This document shows, one piece after another, positions 1 through 5,321 of a stretch of DNA of 5,646 nt; within the stretch, counting starts at the first letter, position 1; each line of letters begins with the position of its first letter. A program made the translations under genes and the position numbers. The notes beneath the pieces are model-generated. The model had not been told where the DNA came from and did no database searches. It saw only the letters and a program-made list of their open reading frames with translations. Origin of the DNA: Roseovarius sp. (lineage in GTDB: Bacteria > Pseudomonadota > Alphaproteobacteria > Rhodobacterales > Rhodobacteraceae); the NCBI GenBank assembly GCA_021767845.1, contig JAASSQ010000195.1, positions 1 through 5,646 on the forward strand, in the 5' to 3' direction.

Positions 1-566
1 GTGTTCTCGCTCAGCCCCAGCCGGGCCGAGATCTGGAAATTGGTCAGCCCGTCCACCAGCAGCGCCAGGATCTCATGCTCGCGCCGGGTCAGCGTATCGG
101 CATTCTCCGAGGTCAGTCGCCGCAGGATATCGGTCGGCACGATGGAATGGCCCTCCACCAGCTTGCCCAGGATCTTGGGCAGGCTGGTCAGGATCTGGCC
201 CATCATGCAGACCGAATTCGCGCCCTGCTTGATCGCCGTGCGGATAAAGGCGAACTCGCTGTCCTCGGCCACCACCACGATCATGACATGCGGATGCTCC
301 TTGCGGATGGGGCCCAGAACCTGCGTCAGGTCGCCATCGGCCAGCCGCACCCCCAGGATCAGGATCGTCCGCCCCCGCGCCCCCGCCAGAAGCGCCTTGA
401 GACTGGCCTTGTCGGTGGCAAAGGCGCCCAGCGCCACATCCGGGATCTGCGCGACAAGCGATCCGATCCCCTGACAGACGATCGCCTGCCGGTCGGCAAC
501 GATCACCCGCGGGGCCTCGACCGCCCCCTCCTCGGGCGTCTCGGCTATCGAATGCAACTCCTCCAT
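1..566 (-). CDS. LuxR/NarL-family transcriptional regulator with degenerate receiver domain (C-terminus beyond window)
   Basis: Two-domain response-regulator-like DNA-binding protein; 188 complete residues are visible and the window edge cuts it inside the helix-turn-helix. An ATG at 566-564 is the only plausible start, because an in-frame TAA lies four codons upstream (578-576). Its ribosome binding site is weak. Residues 20-130 follow the receiver fold (RVIVADRQAIV, then TILILGVRLADGD, IRKEHPHVMIVVVAED, IKQGANSV). Residues about 158-188 are a LuxR HTH (LTRREHEILALLVDGLTNFQ, then ISARLGLSENT). The receiver is unusual: the expected phosphoacceptor Asp is Gly72, the switch Thr/Ser after the fourth strand is Ala100, and the conserved Lys after GAxG is missing (MMGQ, 121-124). 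Only one acidic pocket residue (Asp25) remains. Phosphorylation-independent control is therefore likely (inference). It is transcribed divergently from the serine-cycle operon and is the obvious candidate regulator of it, although its target is unproven. Domain identity is firm; function is not. Confidence 0.88.
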   Translation of the reverse strand, partial: MEELHSIAETPEEGAVEAPRVIVADRQAIVCQGIGSLVAQIPDVALGAFATDKASLKALLAGARGRTILILGVRLADGDLTQVLGPIRKEHPHVMIVVVAEDSEFAFIRTAIKQGANSVCMMGQILTSLPKILGKLVEGHSIVPTDILRRLTSENADTLTRREHEILALLVDGLTNFQISARLGLSEN

Positions 567-637
567 CCGCTCAGCTTACACCAGCTCCGGCAGAATCCCA
601 TGCCCTGAATTGCGACATATGAGCGCCGGAAACCGCT

Positions 638-654
638 GATTTTAAACGAAAATC
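638..654. promoter_or_regulatory. AT-rich inverted repeat GATTTT-N5-AAAATC, possible operator
   Basis: A perfect 6-5-6 dyad symmetry forms the only AT-rich patch of the divergent region. Its size and spacing are typical of a dimeric regulator site, and a promoter -10 would also fit an AT-rich patch here. No known consensus is recognised. A second, weaker symmetry surrounds it (GCCGGA at 625-630 and TCCGGC at 653-658). Confidence 0.4.
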
Positions 655-658
655 CGGC

Positions 659-684
659 ATACCGACGCATACCGCCGGATACCG
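659..684 (+). repeat. Three helically phased ATACCG direct repeats
   Basis: ATACCG occurs at 659-664, 669-674 and 679-684, exactly 10 bp apart. The first two copies extend to GCATACCG and the third is GGATACCG. One-turn spacing places all copies on the same face of the helix, as in tandem activator or repressor sites. The last copy also sits in a short palindrome, GCCGG-ATA-CCGGC (674-686). The binding protein is unknown; the neighbouring LuxR-type regulator is a candidate. Confidence 0.5.
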
Positions 685-700
685 GCCCGCCCCCGGCACC

Positions 701-729
701 CGAACGGGTGGGCGCGCCCTACCCGTTCG
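701..729. repeat. 29-bp near-perfect inverted repeat upstream of sgaA
   Basis: The arms CGAACGGGT (701-709) and ACCCGTTCG (721-729) are perfect reverse complements. They flank the self-palindromic GGGCGCGCCC (710-719) and a single extra T (720). The structure could form a strong stem-loop in RNA or act as a large operator in DNA. No T-tract follows on either strand, so it is not an ordinary intrinsic terminator. It lies about 100 bp before the sgaA start. Confidence 0.6.
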
Positions 730-821
730 TTGGCCCAGACCCGCCACCGTCGGGCATCGCCATACCTTCGGGCGTTCCGCACCGGGCCACGGCCCGCGAT
801 ACATGACGCATCCAAAGCACC

Positions 822-826
822 GGAGA
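822..826 (+). promoter_or_regulatory. Ribosome binding site that sets the sgaA start
   Basis: GGAGA sits six bases before the ATG at 833. The in-frame ATG at 803 lacks a comparable purine tract at the right distance and would add ten residues (MTHPKHRRHP) not expected in the family. The start at 833 is therefore preferred. Confidence 0.7.
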
Positions 827-832
827 CATCCC

Positions 833-2038
833 ATGAACGGCTTTCAGCATCTCTACATTCCCGGCCCGACCAACGTGCCCGAACCCGTCCGCCAAGCGAT
901 GAACCTGCCGATGGAGGACATGCGCGCCCCCGATTTCGGCGACTTCGTGAGCGGCCTCCTGACCGATCTCAAGAAGATCTACCGGCTCGACCGGGGCCGC
1001 GTCTTCGTCTTTCCCTCCTCGGGCACCGGCGCCTGGGAGGCGGCGATCTCGAACACGCTCAACCCCGGCGACAAGGTGCTGATGTCGGTCTTCGGGCAGT
1101 TCTCGCTCCTGTGGGTGGACATGGCCCGCCGGCTCGGGCTCGACGTGGACCTGTGCGAGGTGGACTGGGGCAAGGGCGTGCCCGTCGAGGACTACGCCGC
1201 CCGGCTCAGGGCCGATACCGGCCACCGCATCAAGGCCGTCTTCGCCACGCATAACGAAACCGCCACCGGCGTGACCTCGGACATCGCCGCCCTGCGCCGC
1301 GCGCTCGACGATGCCGACCACCCCGCGCTGCTCTTCGTGGACGGGGTCAGCTCCATCGGCTCCATCGAATTCGAGATGGAGAAATGGGGCGTCGATCTGG
1401 CCGTGGCGGGCTCGCAAAAGGGCCTCATGCTGCCGGCGGGGCTCGGCCTTCTGGGCGTGTCCGACAAGGCGCTGGCCGCGCATGAGGCCGCGACCCTGCC
1501 GCGCAGCTATTTCAGCTTCTCCGACATGATCGCGCTCAACGACACCGGCTATTTCCCTTATACCCCGGCCACCCAGCTTCTGCGCGGCCTGCGCTGCGCG
1601 ATCGACCTGCTGCTCGAGGCCGGCATGAAAAGCGTCTGGGCCCGGCATCACCGCCTGGCCGAAGGCGTGCGCGCCGCCGTGGCGGCCTGGGACGGCTGCG
1701 ATCTCGTGGCCCAGGCGCCGAAATGGTATTCAGATACCGTCTCGACCATCTACACCCCCCAGGGCGTGGACGCCCGCGACGTGATCTCGACCGCGTATTA
1801 CAAATACCAGACCTCGCTCGGCTCGGGCCTGAACAAGCTGGCGGGCCGCGCCTTCCGCATCGGGCATATCGGCTCGCTCAACCCGGTGATGCTGTGCTCG
1901 GCCATCTCGGCCGCGGAAATGGCCCTGCGCGACGCGGGCGCCGCGATCGTGCCCGGCTCGGGCGTGGCCGCCGCGCAGGAACGGTTCCGCGCCACCACGC
2001 CCGACCGGCTGCCGCAGGCCACGCCCAAGGCCGCCTGA
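833..2038 (+). CDS. sgaA: Serine-glyoxylate aminotransferase (PLP-dependent class V)
   Basis: Transfers the amino group of serine to glyoxylate, giving hydroxypyruvate and glycine; a core cytosolic serine-cycle step. The 401-residue product matches the usual length of about 400. It begins with the family signature YIPGPTNVPEP (8-18), followed by SGTGAWEA (63-70, cofactor phosphate region), HNETATGV (140-147), VDGVSSIGS (169-177, cofactor-ring Asp170), and GSQKGLMLPAG with the expected Schiff-base Lys196. Near the C-terminus, FRIGHIG (341-347) supplies the carboxylate-binding Arg342. The motif usually read as DHR near residue 30 is DMR here. It is first in an operon, 36 bp before mcl. Aspartate-glyoxylate aminotransferase (BhcA) of the beta-hydroxyaspartate cycle is a close relative and shares some features (LPRSYFSFSDM). 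The mcl-mtkAB neighbourhood and the GLMLPAGLG and GYFPYTP stretches favour SgaA. Confidence 0.92.
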   Translation: MNGFQHLYIPGPTNVPEPVRQAMNLPMEDMRAPDFGDFVSGLLTDLKKIYRLDRGRVFVFPSSGTGAWEAAISNTLNPGDKVLMSVFGQFSLLWVDMARRLGLDVDLCEVDWGKGVPVEDYAARLRADTGHRIKAVFATHNETATGVTSDIAALRRALDDADHPALLFVDGVSSIGSIEFEMEKWGVDLAVAGSQKGLMLPAGLGLLGVSDKALAAHEAATLPRSYFSFSDMIALNDTGYFPYTPATQLLRGLRCAIDLLLEAGMKSVWARHHRLAEGVRAAVAAWDGCDLVAQAPKWYSDTVSTIYTPQGVDARDVISTAYYKYQTSLGSGLNKLAGRAFRIGHIGSLNPVMLCSAISAAEMALRDAGAAIVPGSGVAAAQERFRATTPDRLPQATPKAA

Positions 2039-2060
2039 GCCGATGACCCACCCCGCCGCG

Positions 2061-2066
2061 AAAGGA
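2061..2066 (+). promoter_or_regulatory. Ribosome binding site of mcl
   Basis: AAAGGA lies eight bases before the ATG at 2075, inside the 36-bp gap after sgaA. No promoter or terminator is apparent in that gap, which supports co-transcription. Confidence 0.65.
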
Positions 2067-2074
2067 CGCACGAC

Positions 2075-3031
2075 ATGAGCTACACCCTGCACCCGCTCAA
2101 GAAACAACGCCTGCACCGCTCGGAACTGGCCGTGCCCGGCTCCAACCCCGCGATGATCGAAAAGGCCGCCGACAGCGCCGCCGACTACATCTTCTTCGAT
2201 CTCGAGGACGCCGTCGCACCCCCCGACAAGATCGCCGCCCGCGCCAACATCATCGAGGCCCTCAACGAGATCGACTGGAAGGCCAGGGGCAAGACCATCT
2301 CGATCCGCATCAACGGGCTCGACACCCATTACATGTATCGCGACGTGGTCGAGGTGCTGGAACAGGCCGGCCGCCACGTGGACACGATCCTGGTGCCCAA
2401 GGTCGGCGTGCCGGCCGATCTCTACACGGTCGAAACCGTCGTCAGCCAGATCGAACAGGCCTGCGCCCTGCCCCACCGCATCGGGCTCGAAGCGCTGATC
2501 GAAACCGCCCTCGGCATGGCCAATGTCGAGGCGATCGCCGCCACGCCCGGCCGGCTCGAGGCGCTGCATTTCGGCGTCGCCGACTACGCCGCCTCAAATC
2601 GCGCGCGCACGGTGGTGATCGGTGGGCTCAACCCCGATTACCCGGGCGACCAGTGGCATTTCGCCCTGTCGCGCATGACGGTCGCCTGCCGCGCCTACGG
2701 CCTGCGCGCCATCGACGGCCCGTTCGGCGATTTCTCCGACCCCGAGGCCTATGTCGCCTCGGCCCGGCGCGCCGCCGCCCTCGGGATCGAGGGCAAATGG
2801 GCCATCCACCCCAGCCAGATCGCGCTGGCCAACCAGGTGTTCTCGCCCCCCGAGGACGAGGTCACCCGCGCCCGCCGCATCATCGCCGAACTCAGAACCG
2901 CCGAGGCGCAGGGCAAGGGCGCGGCCAGCCTCGACGGCAAGATGATCGACGCGGCCAGCGAACGCATGGCCAACAACGTGATCGCCGTGGCCGACGCCAT
3001 CGCCGCGCAGCACGCATCGCAACACGCATGA
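2075..3031 (+). CDS. mcl: Malyl-CoA lyase (L-malyl-CoA / beta-methylmalyl-CoA lyase, CitE-like)
   Basis: Cleaves L-malyl-CoA to acetyl-CoA and glyoxylate in the serine cycle; family members can also act on beta-methylmalyl-CoA in the ethylmalonyl-CoA pathway. The 318-residue product has the CitE/HpcH TIM-barrel motifs: RLHRSELAVPGSNP (12-25), FFDLEDAVAP (40-49), IRINGLDTHYMYRD (77-90, Arg78), LIETALGMANVEAIA (141-155, predicted Mg-ligand Glu143), FGVADYAAS (166-174, predicted Mg-ligand Asp170), DGPFGDFSDP (214-223) and GKWAIHPSQ (240-248). These stretches resemble my recollection of Methylobacterium MclA more than Rhodobacter Mcl1. The segment after VIGGLNPDY (181-189) goes directly to PGDQWHF, about 15 residues shorter than the MclA I recall. 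It ends 13 bp before mtkA, whose product works with it. Identity is secure; the exact substrate range is not determinable. Confidence 0.93.
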   Translation: MSYTLHPLKKQRLHRSELAVPGSNPAMIEKAADSAADYIFFDLEDAVAPPDKIAARANIIEALNEIDWKARGKTISIRINGLDTHYMYRDVVEVLEQAGRHVDTILVPKVGVPADLYTVETVVSQIEQACALPHRIGLEALIETALGMANVEAIAATPGRLEALHFGVADYAASNRARTVVIGGLNPDYPGDQWHFALSRMTVACRAYGLRAIDGPFGDFSDPEAYVASARRAAALGIEGKWAIHPSQIALANQVFSPPEDEVTRARRIIAELRTAEAQGKGAASLDGKMIDAASERMANNVIAVADAIAAQHASQHA

Positions 3032-3032
3032 C

Positions 3033-3037
3033 GGAGG
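3033..3037 (+). promoter_or_regulatory. Ribosome binding site of mtkA
   Basis: A perfect GGAGG core lies seven bases before the ATG at 3045, immediately after the mcl TGA (3029-3031). The tight junction indicates a single transcript. Confidence 0.75.
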
Positions 3038-3044
3038 ACGACCC

Positions 3045-4229
3045 ATGGACATCCACGAATACCAGGCCAAGGACCTGCTCCGGCGGTTCGGCGTGCAGGT
3101 GCCGCGCGGCGGCATCGCCTACAGCCCCGAACAGGCGGTCTATCGCGCCAACGAACTGTCGGGCGACCGCTGGGTCGTCAAGGCCCAGATCCATTCCGGC
3201 GCGCGCGGCAAGGCGGGCGGCGTACGGATCTGCGCCTCCGAAGAGGAAGTATCGGACGCCGCGCAGTGGATGCTGGGGCGCAAGCTCGTCACCCACCAGA
3301 CCGGCCCGCAGGGCAAGCTGGTCAGCCGGCTTTATGTCGAAGAGGCGACCAACATCGCGCAGGAGATCTATCTCGGCTTCGTGATGGACCGCAAACTGGA
3401 ACGGGTGGTCGTCGTGGCCTCGGCCCAGGGCGGCATGGAGATCGAGGAAATCTCCGCGCAGGAGCCCGACTCGATCATCCGCACGGTGGTCGATCCGGCG
3501 GTGGGGATGCAGGCCTTCCAGGCCCGCGAGATCGCCTTTTCCCTCGGCCTCGACCCGCCGCTGATCGCCCAGGCCGTCAAGACCATCATGGGCTGCTATT
3601 CCCTCATGGCCGACATGGACGCCAACATGGTCGAGGTCAATCCGATGGTCGTGACCCGGGCGGGCGAGATCGTGGCGCTGGATGCCAAGGTCAGCTTCGA
3701 CGACAACGCGCTCTTCCGCCGCCCCGAGATCACCGAGCTGCGCGACAAGAGCCAGGAAGACCCCCGCGAAACCTATGCCGAGGATCGCGGCCTCAGCTAT
3801 ATCGGCCTCGACGGCGAGATCGGCTGCATCGTCAACGGCGCGGGGCTGGCGATGGCCACGCTCGACATGATCAAGATGGCCGGCGGCGAGCCCGCCAACT
3901 TCCTCGACGTGGGCGGCGGCGCCAGCCCCGACCGGGTGCTGATGTCCTTCAAGGCGGTGCTCAACGATCCCAATGTCGAGGCGATCCTCGTCAACATCTT
4001 CGCCGGCATCAACCGCTGCGACTGGATCGCCGAGGGCGTGATCCGCGCGATGACCGAACTGCAGCTCACCCTGCCCGTCGTCGTGCGCCTGTCGGGCACC
4101 AATGTCGAGGAGGGCCGCAAGCTCCTGGCCGAAAGCGGCCTCGACGTGCTCACCGCCGACACGCTGGCAGATGCCGCCGACAAGGTGGTGGGCGCCTGGA
4201 AAGACGCCAAGTTCAAGGAGGCTTCGTGA
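3045..4229 (+). CDS. mtkA: Malate-CoA ligase (malate thiokinase), beta subunit
   Basis: ATP-grasp subunit of the enzyme that makes malyl-CoA from malate, CoA and ATP; partner of MtkB and supplier of Mcl. The 394-residue product is close to the roughly 390 usual for MtkA/SucC. The N-terminal ATP-grasp domain opens MDIHEYQAKDLL and holds WVVKAQIHSGARGKAGGV (43-60, nucleotide-contacting Lys46). The metal and nucleotide region has MVEVNPMVV (195-203) and LDAKVSFDDNALFRR (212-226). The C-terminal ligase-CoA domain has GEIGCIVNGAGLAMATLDM (257-275), FLDVGGGASPDRV (286-298), NIFAGINRCDWIAEG (317-331) and RLSGTNVEEG (348-357). Succinyl-CoA synthetase beta (SucC) usually reads NIFGGIxRCDxIAxG. The Ala319 form followed by DWIAEG matches the MtkA I recall, and together with the Mcl neighbour favours malate over succinate as substrate. 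The stop codon overlaps the mtkB start by one base. Confidence 0.93.
   Translation: MDIHEYQAKDLLRRFGVQVPRGGIAYSPEQAVYRANELSGDRWVVKAQIHSGARGKAGGVRICASEEEVSDAAQWMLGRKLVTHQTGPQGKLVSRLYVEEATNIAQEIYLGFVMDRKLERVVVVASAQGGMEIEEISAQEPDSIIRTVVDPAVGMQAFQAREIAFSLGLDPPLIAQAVKTIMGCYSLMADMDANMVEVNPMVVTRAGEIVALDAKVSFDDNALFRRPEITELRDKSQEDPRETYAEDRGLSYIGLDGEIGCIVNGAGLAMATLDMIKMAGGEPANFLDVGGGASPDRVLMSFKAVLNDPNVEAILVNIFAGINRCDWIAEGVIRAMTELQLTLPVVVRLSGTNVEEGRKLLAESGLDVLTADTLADAADKVVGAWKDAKFKEAS
4215..4221 (+). promoter_or_regulatory. Ribosome binding site of mtkB inside the mtkA 3' end
   Basis: AAGGAGG lies seven bases before the ATG at 4229, within the last codons of mtkA. Together with the TGATG overlap (4227-4231) this suggests translational coupling, which would suit two subunits needed in equal amounts. 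The GTG at 4226 is one codon earlier but less well placed. Confidence 0.75.
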
Positions 4230-5110
4230 TGGCCATTCTCATCGACAGCGACACCAAGGTGCTGGTCACCGGCCTCACCGGCCGCATCGGCAGCTTCCAC
4301 GCGCAGGACATGATCAACCACGGCACCAATGTCGTGGGCGGCGTGACGCCCGGCAAGGGCGGCACCACGCATCTCGGCCTGCCCGTGTTCAACACGGTCA
4401 AGGGCGCGGTGGCCGAAACCGGCGCCGACCTGGTGCTCAGCTTCGTGCCGCCGCCCTTCGCCGCCGATTCGATCATGGAAGCGGCCGATGCCGGCATCAA
4501 GACCTGCGTCTGCATCGCCGACGGCATCCCGGCGGCCGACATGATCCGCGTGAAGCGTTACATGCGCCGCTACAAGGCCGACCGCCGGATGCGCCTGATC
4601 GGCCCGAACTGCGCCGGCATCATCACCCCCGGACAGGCCTTTGCCGGGCTGATGCCGCCGCATATCTACAGGCCGGGCCGGGTGGGGATCGTCGGCCGCT
4701 CCGGCACGCTGGGATACGAGGCGGCCAGCCAGCTCAAGGCCAAGGGCATCGGCGTGTCCTCCTCGATCGGCATCGGCGGCGACCCGATCAACGGGTCGAG
4801 CTTCCGCGACATCCTCGAGCTTTTCGAGAACGATCCCGACACCGATGCGGTCGTGATGGTGGGCGAGATCGGCGGCCCGCAAGAGGCCGAGGCCGCCGAG
4901 TATATCGAAACCCACATGACCAAACCCGTCGCGGCCTATGTCGCGGGGCTGTCGGCGCCCAAGGGCCGGCGCATGGGCCACGCCGGCGCGATCGTGTCGG
5001 CCTTCGGGGAATCGGCGCAGGAAAAGGTGGAAATCCTCAAGAGCTCGGGCGTGAGCATCGTTCCCACGCCGTCGTCCTTCGGCGAGACCGTCGCGAAAAT
5101 GCTGCACTGA
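4229..5110 (+). CDS. mtkB: Malate-CoA ligase (malate thiokinase), alpha subunit
   Basis: CoA-binding and phosphohistidine-carrying subunit of malate thiokinase, homologous to succinyl-CoA synthetase alpha (SucD). The 293-residue product is close to the family length of about 290-300. The N-terminal CoA-binding Rossmann domain has VLVTGLTGRIGSFHAQDM (11-28), VVGGVTPGKGGTTHLGLPVF (35-54) and FVPPPFAADSIMEA (72-85). Next come IGPNCAGIITPG (124-135) and GIVGRSGTLGYEA (153-165). The ligase domain has IGIGGDPINGSSFRD (180-194), VGEIGGPQEAEAAE (211-224, Glu213 in the position of the phosphohistidine-contacting Glu) and APKGRRMGHAGAIV (243-256), with His251 the expected phosphorylated residue. All key catalytic residues are present. 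It is the last gene of the operon and is followed by strong hairpins from 5117. Succinate specificity cannot be excluded from sequence alone, but the context strongly indicates malate. Confidence 0.93.
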   Translation: MAILIDSDTKVLVTGLTGRIGSFHAQDMINHGTNVVGGVTPGKGGTTHLGLPVFNTVKGAVAETGADLVLSFVPPPFAADSIMEAADAGIKTCVCIADGIPAADMIRVKRYMRRYKADRRMRLIGPNCAGIITPGQAFAGLMPPHIYRPGRVGIVGRSGTLGYEAASQLKAKGIGVSSSIGIGGDPINGSSFRDILELFENDPDTDAVVMVGEIGGPQEAEAAEYIETHMTKPVAAYVAGLSAPKGRRMGHAGAIVSAFGESAQEKVEILKSSGVSIVPTPSSFGETVAKMLH

Positions 5111-5116
5111 GCCGGG

Positions 5117-5145
5117 CGGGCGCGGACGGCCCCGCGCCGCGCCCG
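5117..5145 (+). terminator. GC-rich stem-loop just after mtkB, candidate transcript end or 3' stabiliser
   Basis: CGGGCGCGG (5117-5125) and CCGCGCCCG (5137-5145) form a perfect 9-bp stem with an 11-base loop, six bases after the mtkB stop codon. No T-tract follows, so it is not a canonical intrinsic terminator. It may protect the mRNA 3' end or pause RNA polymerase before Rho action. Confidence 0.5.
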
Positions 5146-5147
5146 AT

Positions 5148-5211
5148 GGGGGGGCTCTGCCCCCCGCCGCCGCAAGCGGCGCCTCCCCCCGAGGTATTGA
5201 TTGCCAGATGA
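5148..5211. repeat. Palindromic intergenic element (GGGGGGC-TCT-GCCCCCC ... GAGGTATT)
   Basis: Consecutive hairpins: GGGGGGC-TCT-GCCCCCC (5149-5165), then CGCCGC-AA-GCGGCG (5168-5181). A further CCCCCC (5185-5190) could pair alternatively with the G-run at 5148-5153, enclosing both. The element ends GAGGTATTGATTGCCAGATG. I recall similar G-run, CTCTG, C-run, GAGGTATT modules as dispersed intergenic elements in Rhodobacteraceae genomes. Only one copy is present here, so the repeat status is from memory, not from this sequence. Confidence 0.5.
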
Positions 5212-5240
5212 AAGCCCTGCGACCGGTCTTCTTCTGTTCG

Positions 5241-5271
5241 AAAAAATCCCCGCCGGAGGCTCCGACGGGGA
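5241..5271 (-). terminator. Rho-independent terminator of the minus-strand glutamine synthetase-like gene
   Basis: Read on the minus strand, an 11-position stem (5271-5261 with 5257-5247, one mismatch at 5265/5253) closes a 3-base loop and is followed directly by six T (5246-5241). This is the classic intrinsic terminator form. It begins 50 bases past the stop codon at 5322. On the plus strand the hairpin is not followed by T residues, so it serves the minus-strand gene. Confidence 0.85.
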
Positions 5272-5321
5272 CACCGGGCGCCCGGCCCGCAGACCGGGGC
5301 GCGGACCGCCCGAGACGGCGC

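Larger units (their letters stand above)
567..832. promoter_or_regulatory. Divergent intergenic control region between the LuxR-type regulator and sgaA
   Basis: This 266-bp stretch separates two divergent genes and must carry promoters for both. I see no credible coding sequence in it. It contains an AT-rich island at about 637-653 in otherwise very GC-rich DNA, the dyad GATTTT-AAACG-AAAATC (638-654), three ATACCG direct repeats at exact 10-bp spacing (659, 669, 679), and a 29-bp inverted repeat (701-729). A smaller hairpin (GGGCC-AC-GGCCC, 784-795) lies near the sgaA ribosome binding site. I could not identify convincing -35/-10 pairs. TTGCGA at 610-615 has no well-spaced -10, and TAAAAT on the minus strand (644-639) has no good -35. 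The promoter assignment is therefore by position only. Confidence 0.6.

Noticed and set aside
1..608. Plus-strand open frames at the left edge
   Set aside because: They oppose the regulator, whose minus-strand translation has unmistakable receiver and LuxR HTH motifs; the plus frames are Arg/Pro/Ser-rich without recognisable motifs.
619..639. Six-codon ATG...TGA mini-ORF in the divergent region as a leader peptide
   Set aside because: No ribosome binding site and no regulatory codon run; it overlaps the AT-rich dyad and is expected by chance.
803..832. Upstream in-frame ATG at 803 for sgaA
   Set aside because: It would add ten residues outside the family pattern and has no properly placed ribosome binding site, whereas the ATG at 833 has GGAGA at the right distance and gives the usual length.
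719..1651. Long open frame on the minus strand opposite sgaA
   Set aside because: Low-complexity His/Gly/Ala/Arg-rich translation typical of the reverse complement of high-GC coding DNA; it matches no family and lies over a clear aminotransferase gene.
1730..2569. Long minus-strand open frame across sgaA and mcl
   Set aside because: It spans two real genes and their junction, with Gly/Asp/Val/His-rich composition expected of an antisense frame in GC-rich DNA.
3266..4228. Apparent 5' extension of mtkB through mtkA in another frame
   Set aside because: The extension reads as Arg/Gly/Pro-rich nonsense; family similarity begins exactly at the ATG at 4229, which has AAGGAGG before it.
3797..5107. 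436-codon minus-strand open frame opposite mtkA and mtkB
   Set aside because: Despite its length it is an antisense shadow: it crosses the mtkA-mtkB junction, shows no domain signature, and the plus strand encodes well-conserved ligase subunits.
3045..5110. Interpretation of the ligase pair as succinyl-CoA synthetase (SucCD)
   Set aside because: Homologous, but the direct linkage to malyl-CoA lyase and serine-glyoxylate aminotransferase, plus NIFAGINRCDWIAEG in the beta subunit, fits malate-CoA ligase better; sucCD normally lies with TCA-cycle genes.
5274..5285. Palindrome CCGGGCGCCCGG beside the minus-strand terminator
   Set aside because: A perfect 12-bp palindrome, but short and built only from G and C in very GC-rich DNA, without a loop or T-tract; nothing supports a function separate from the adjacent terminator.
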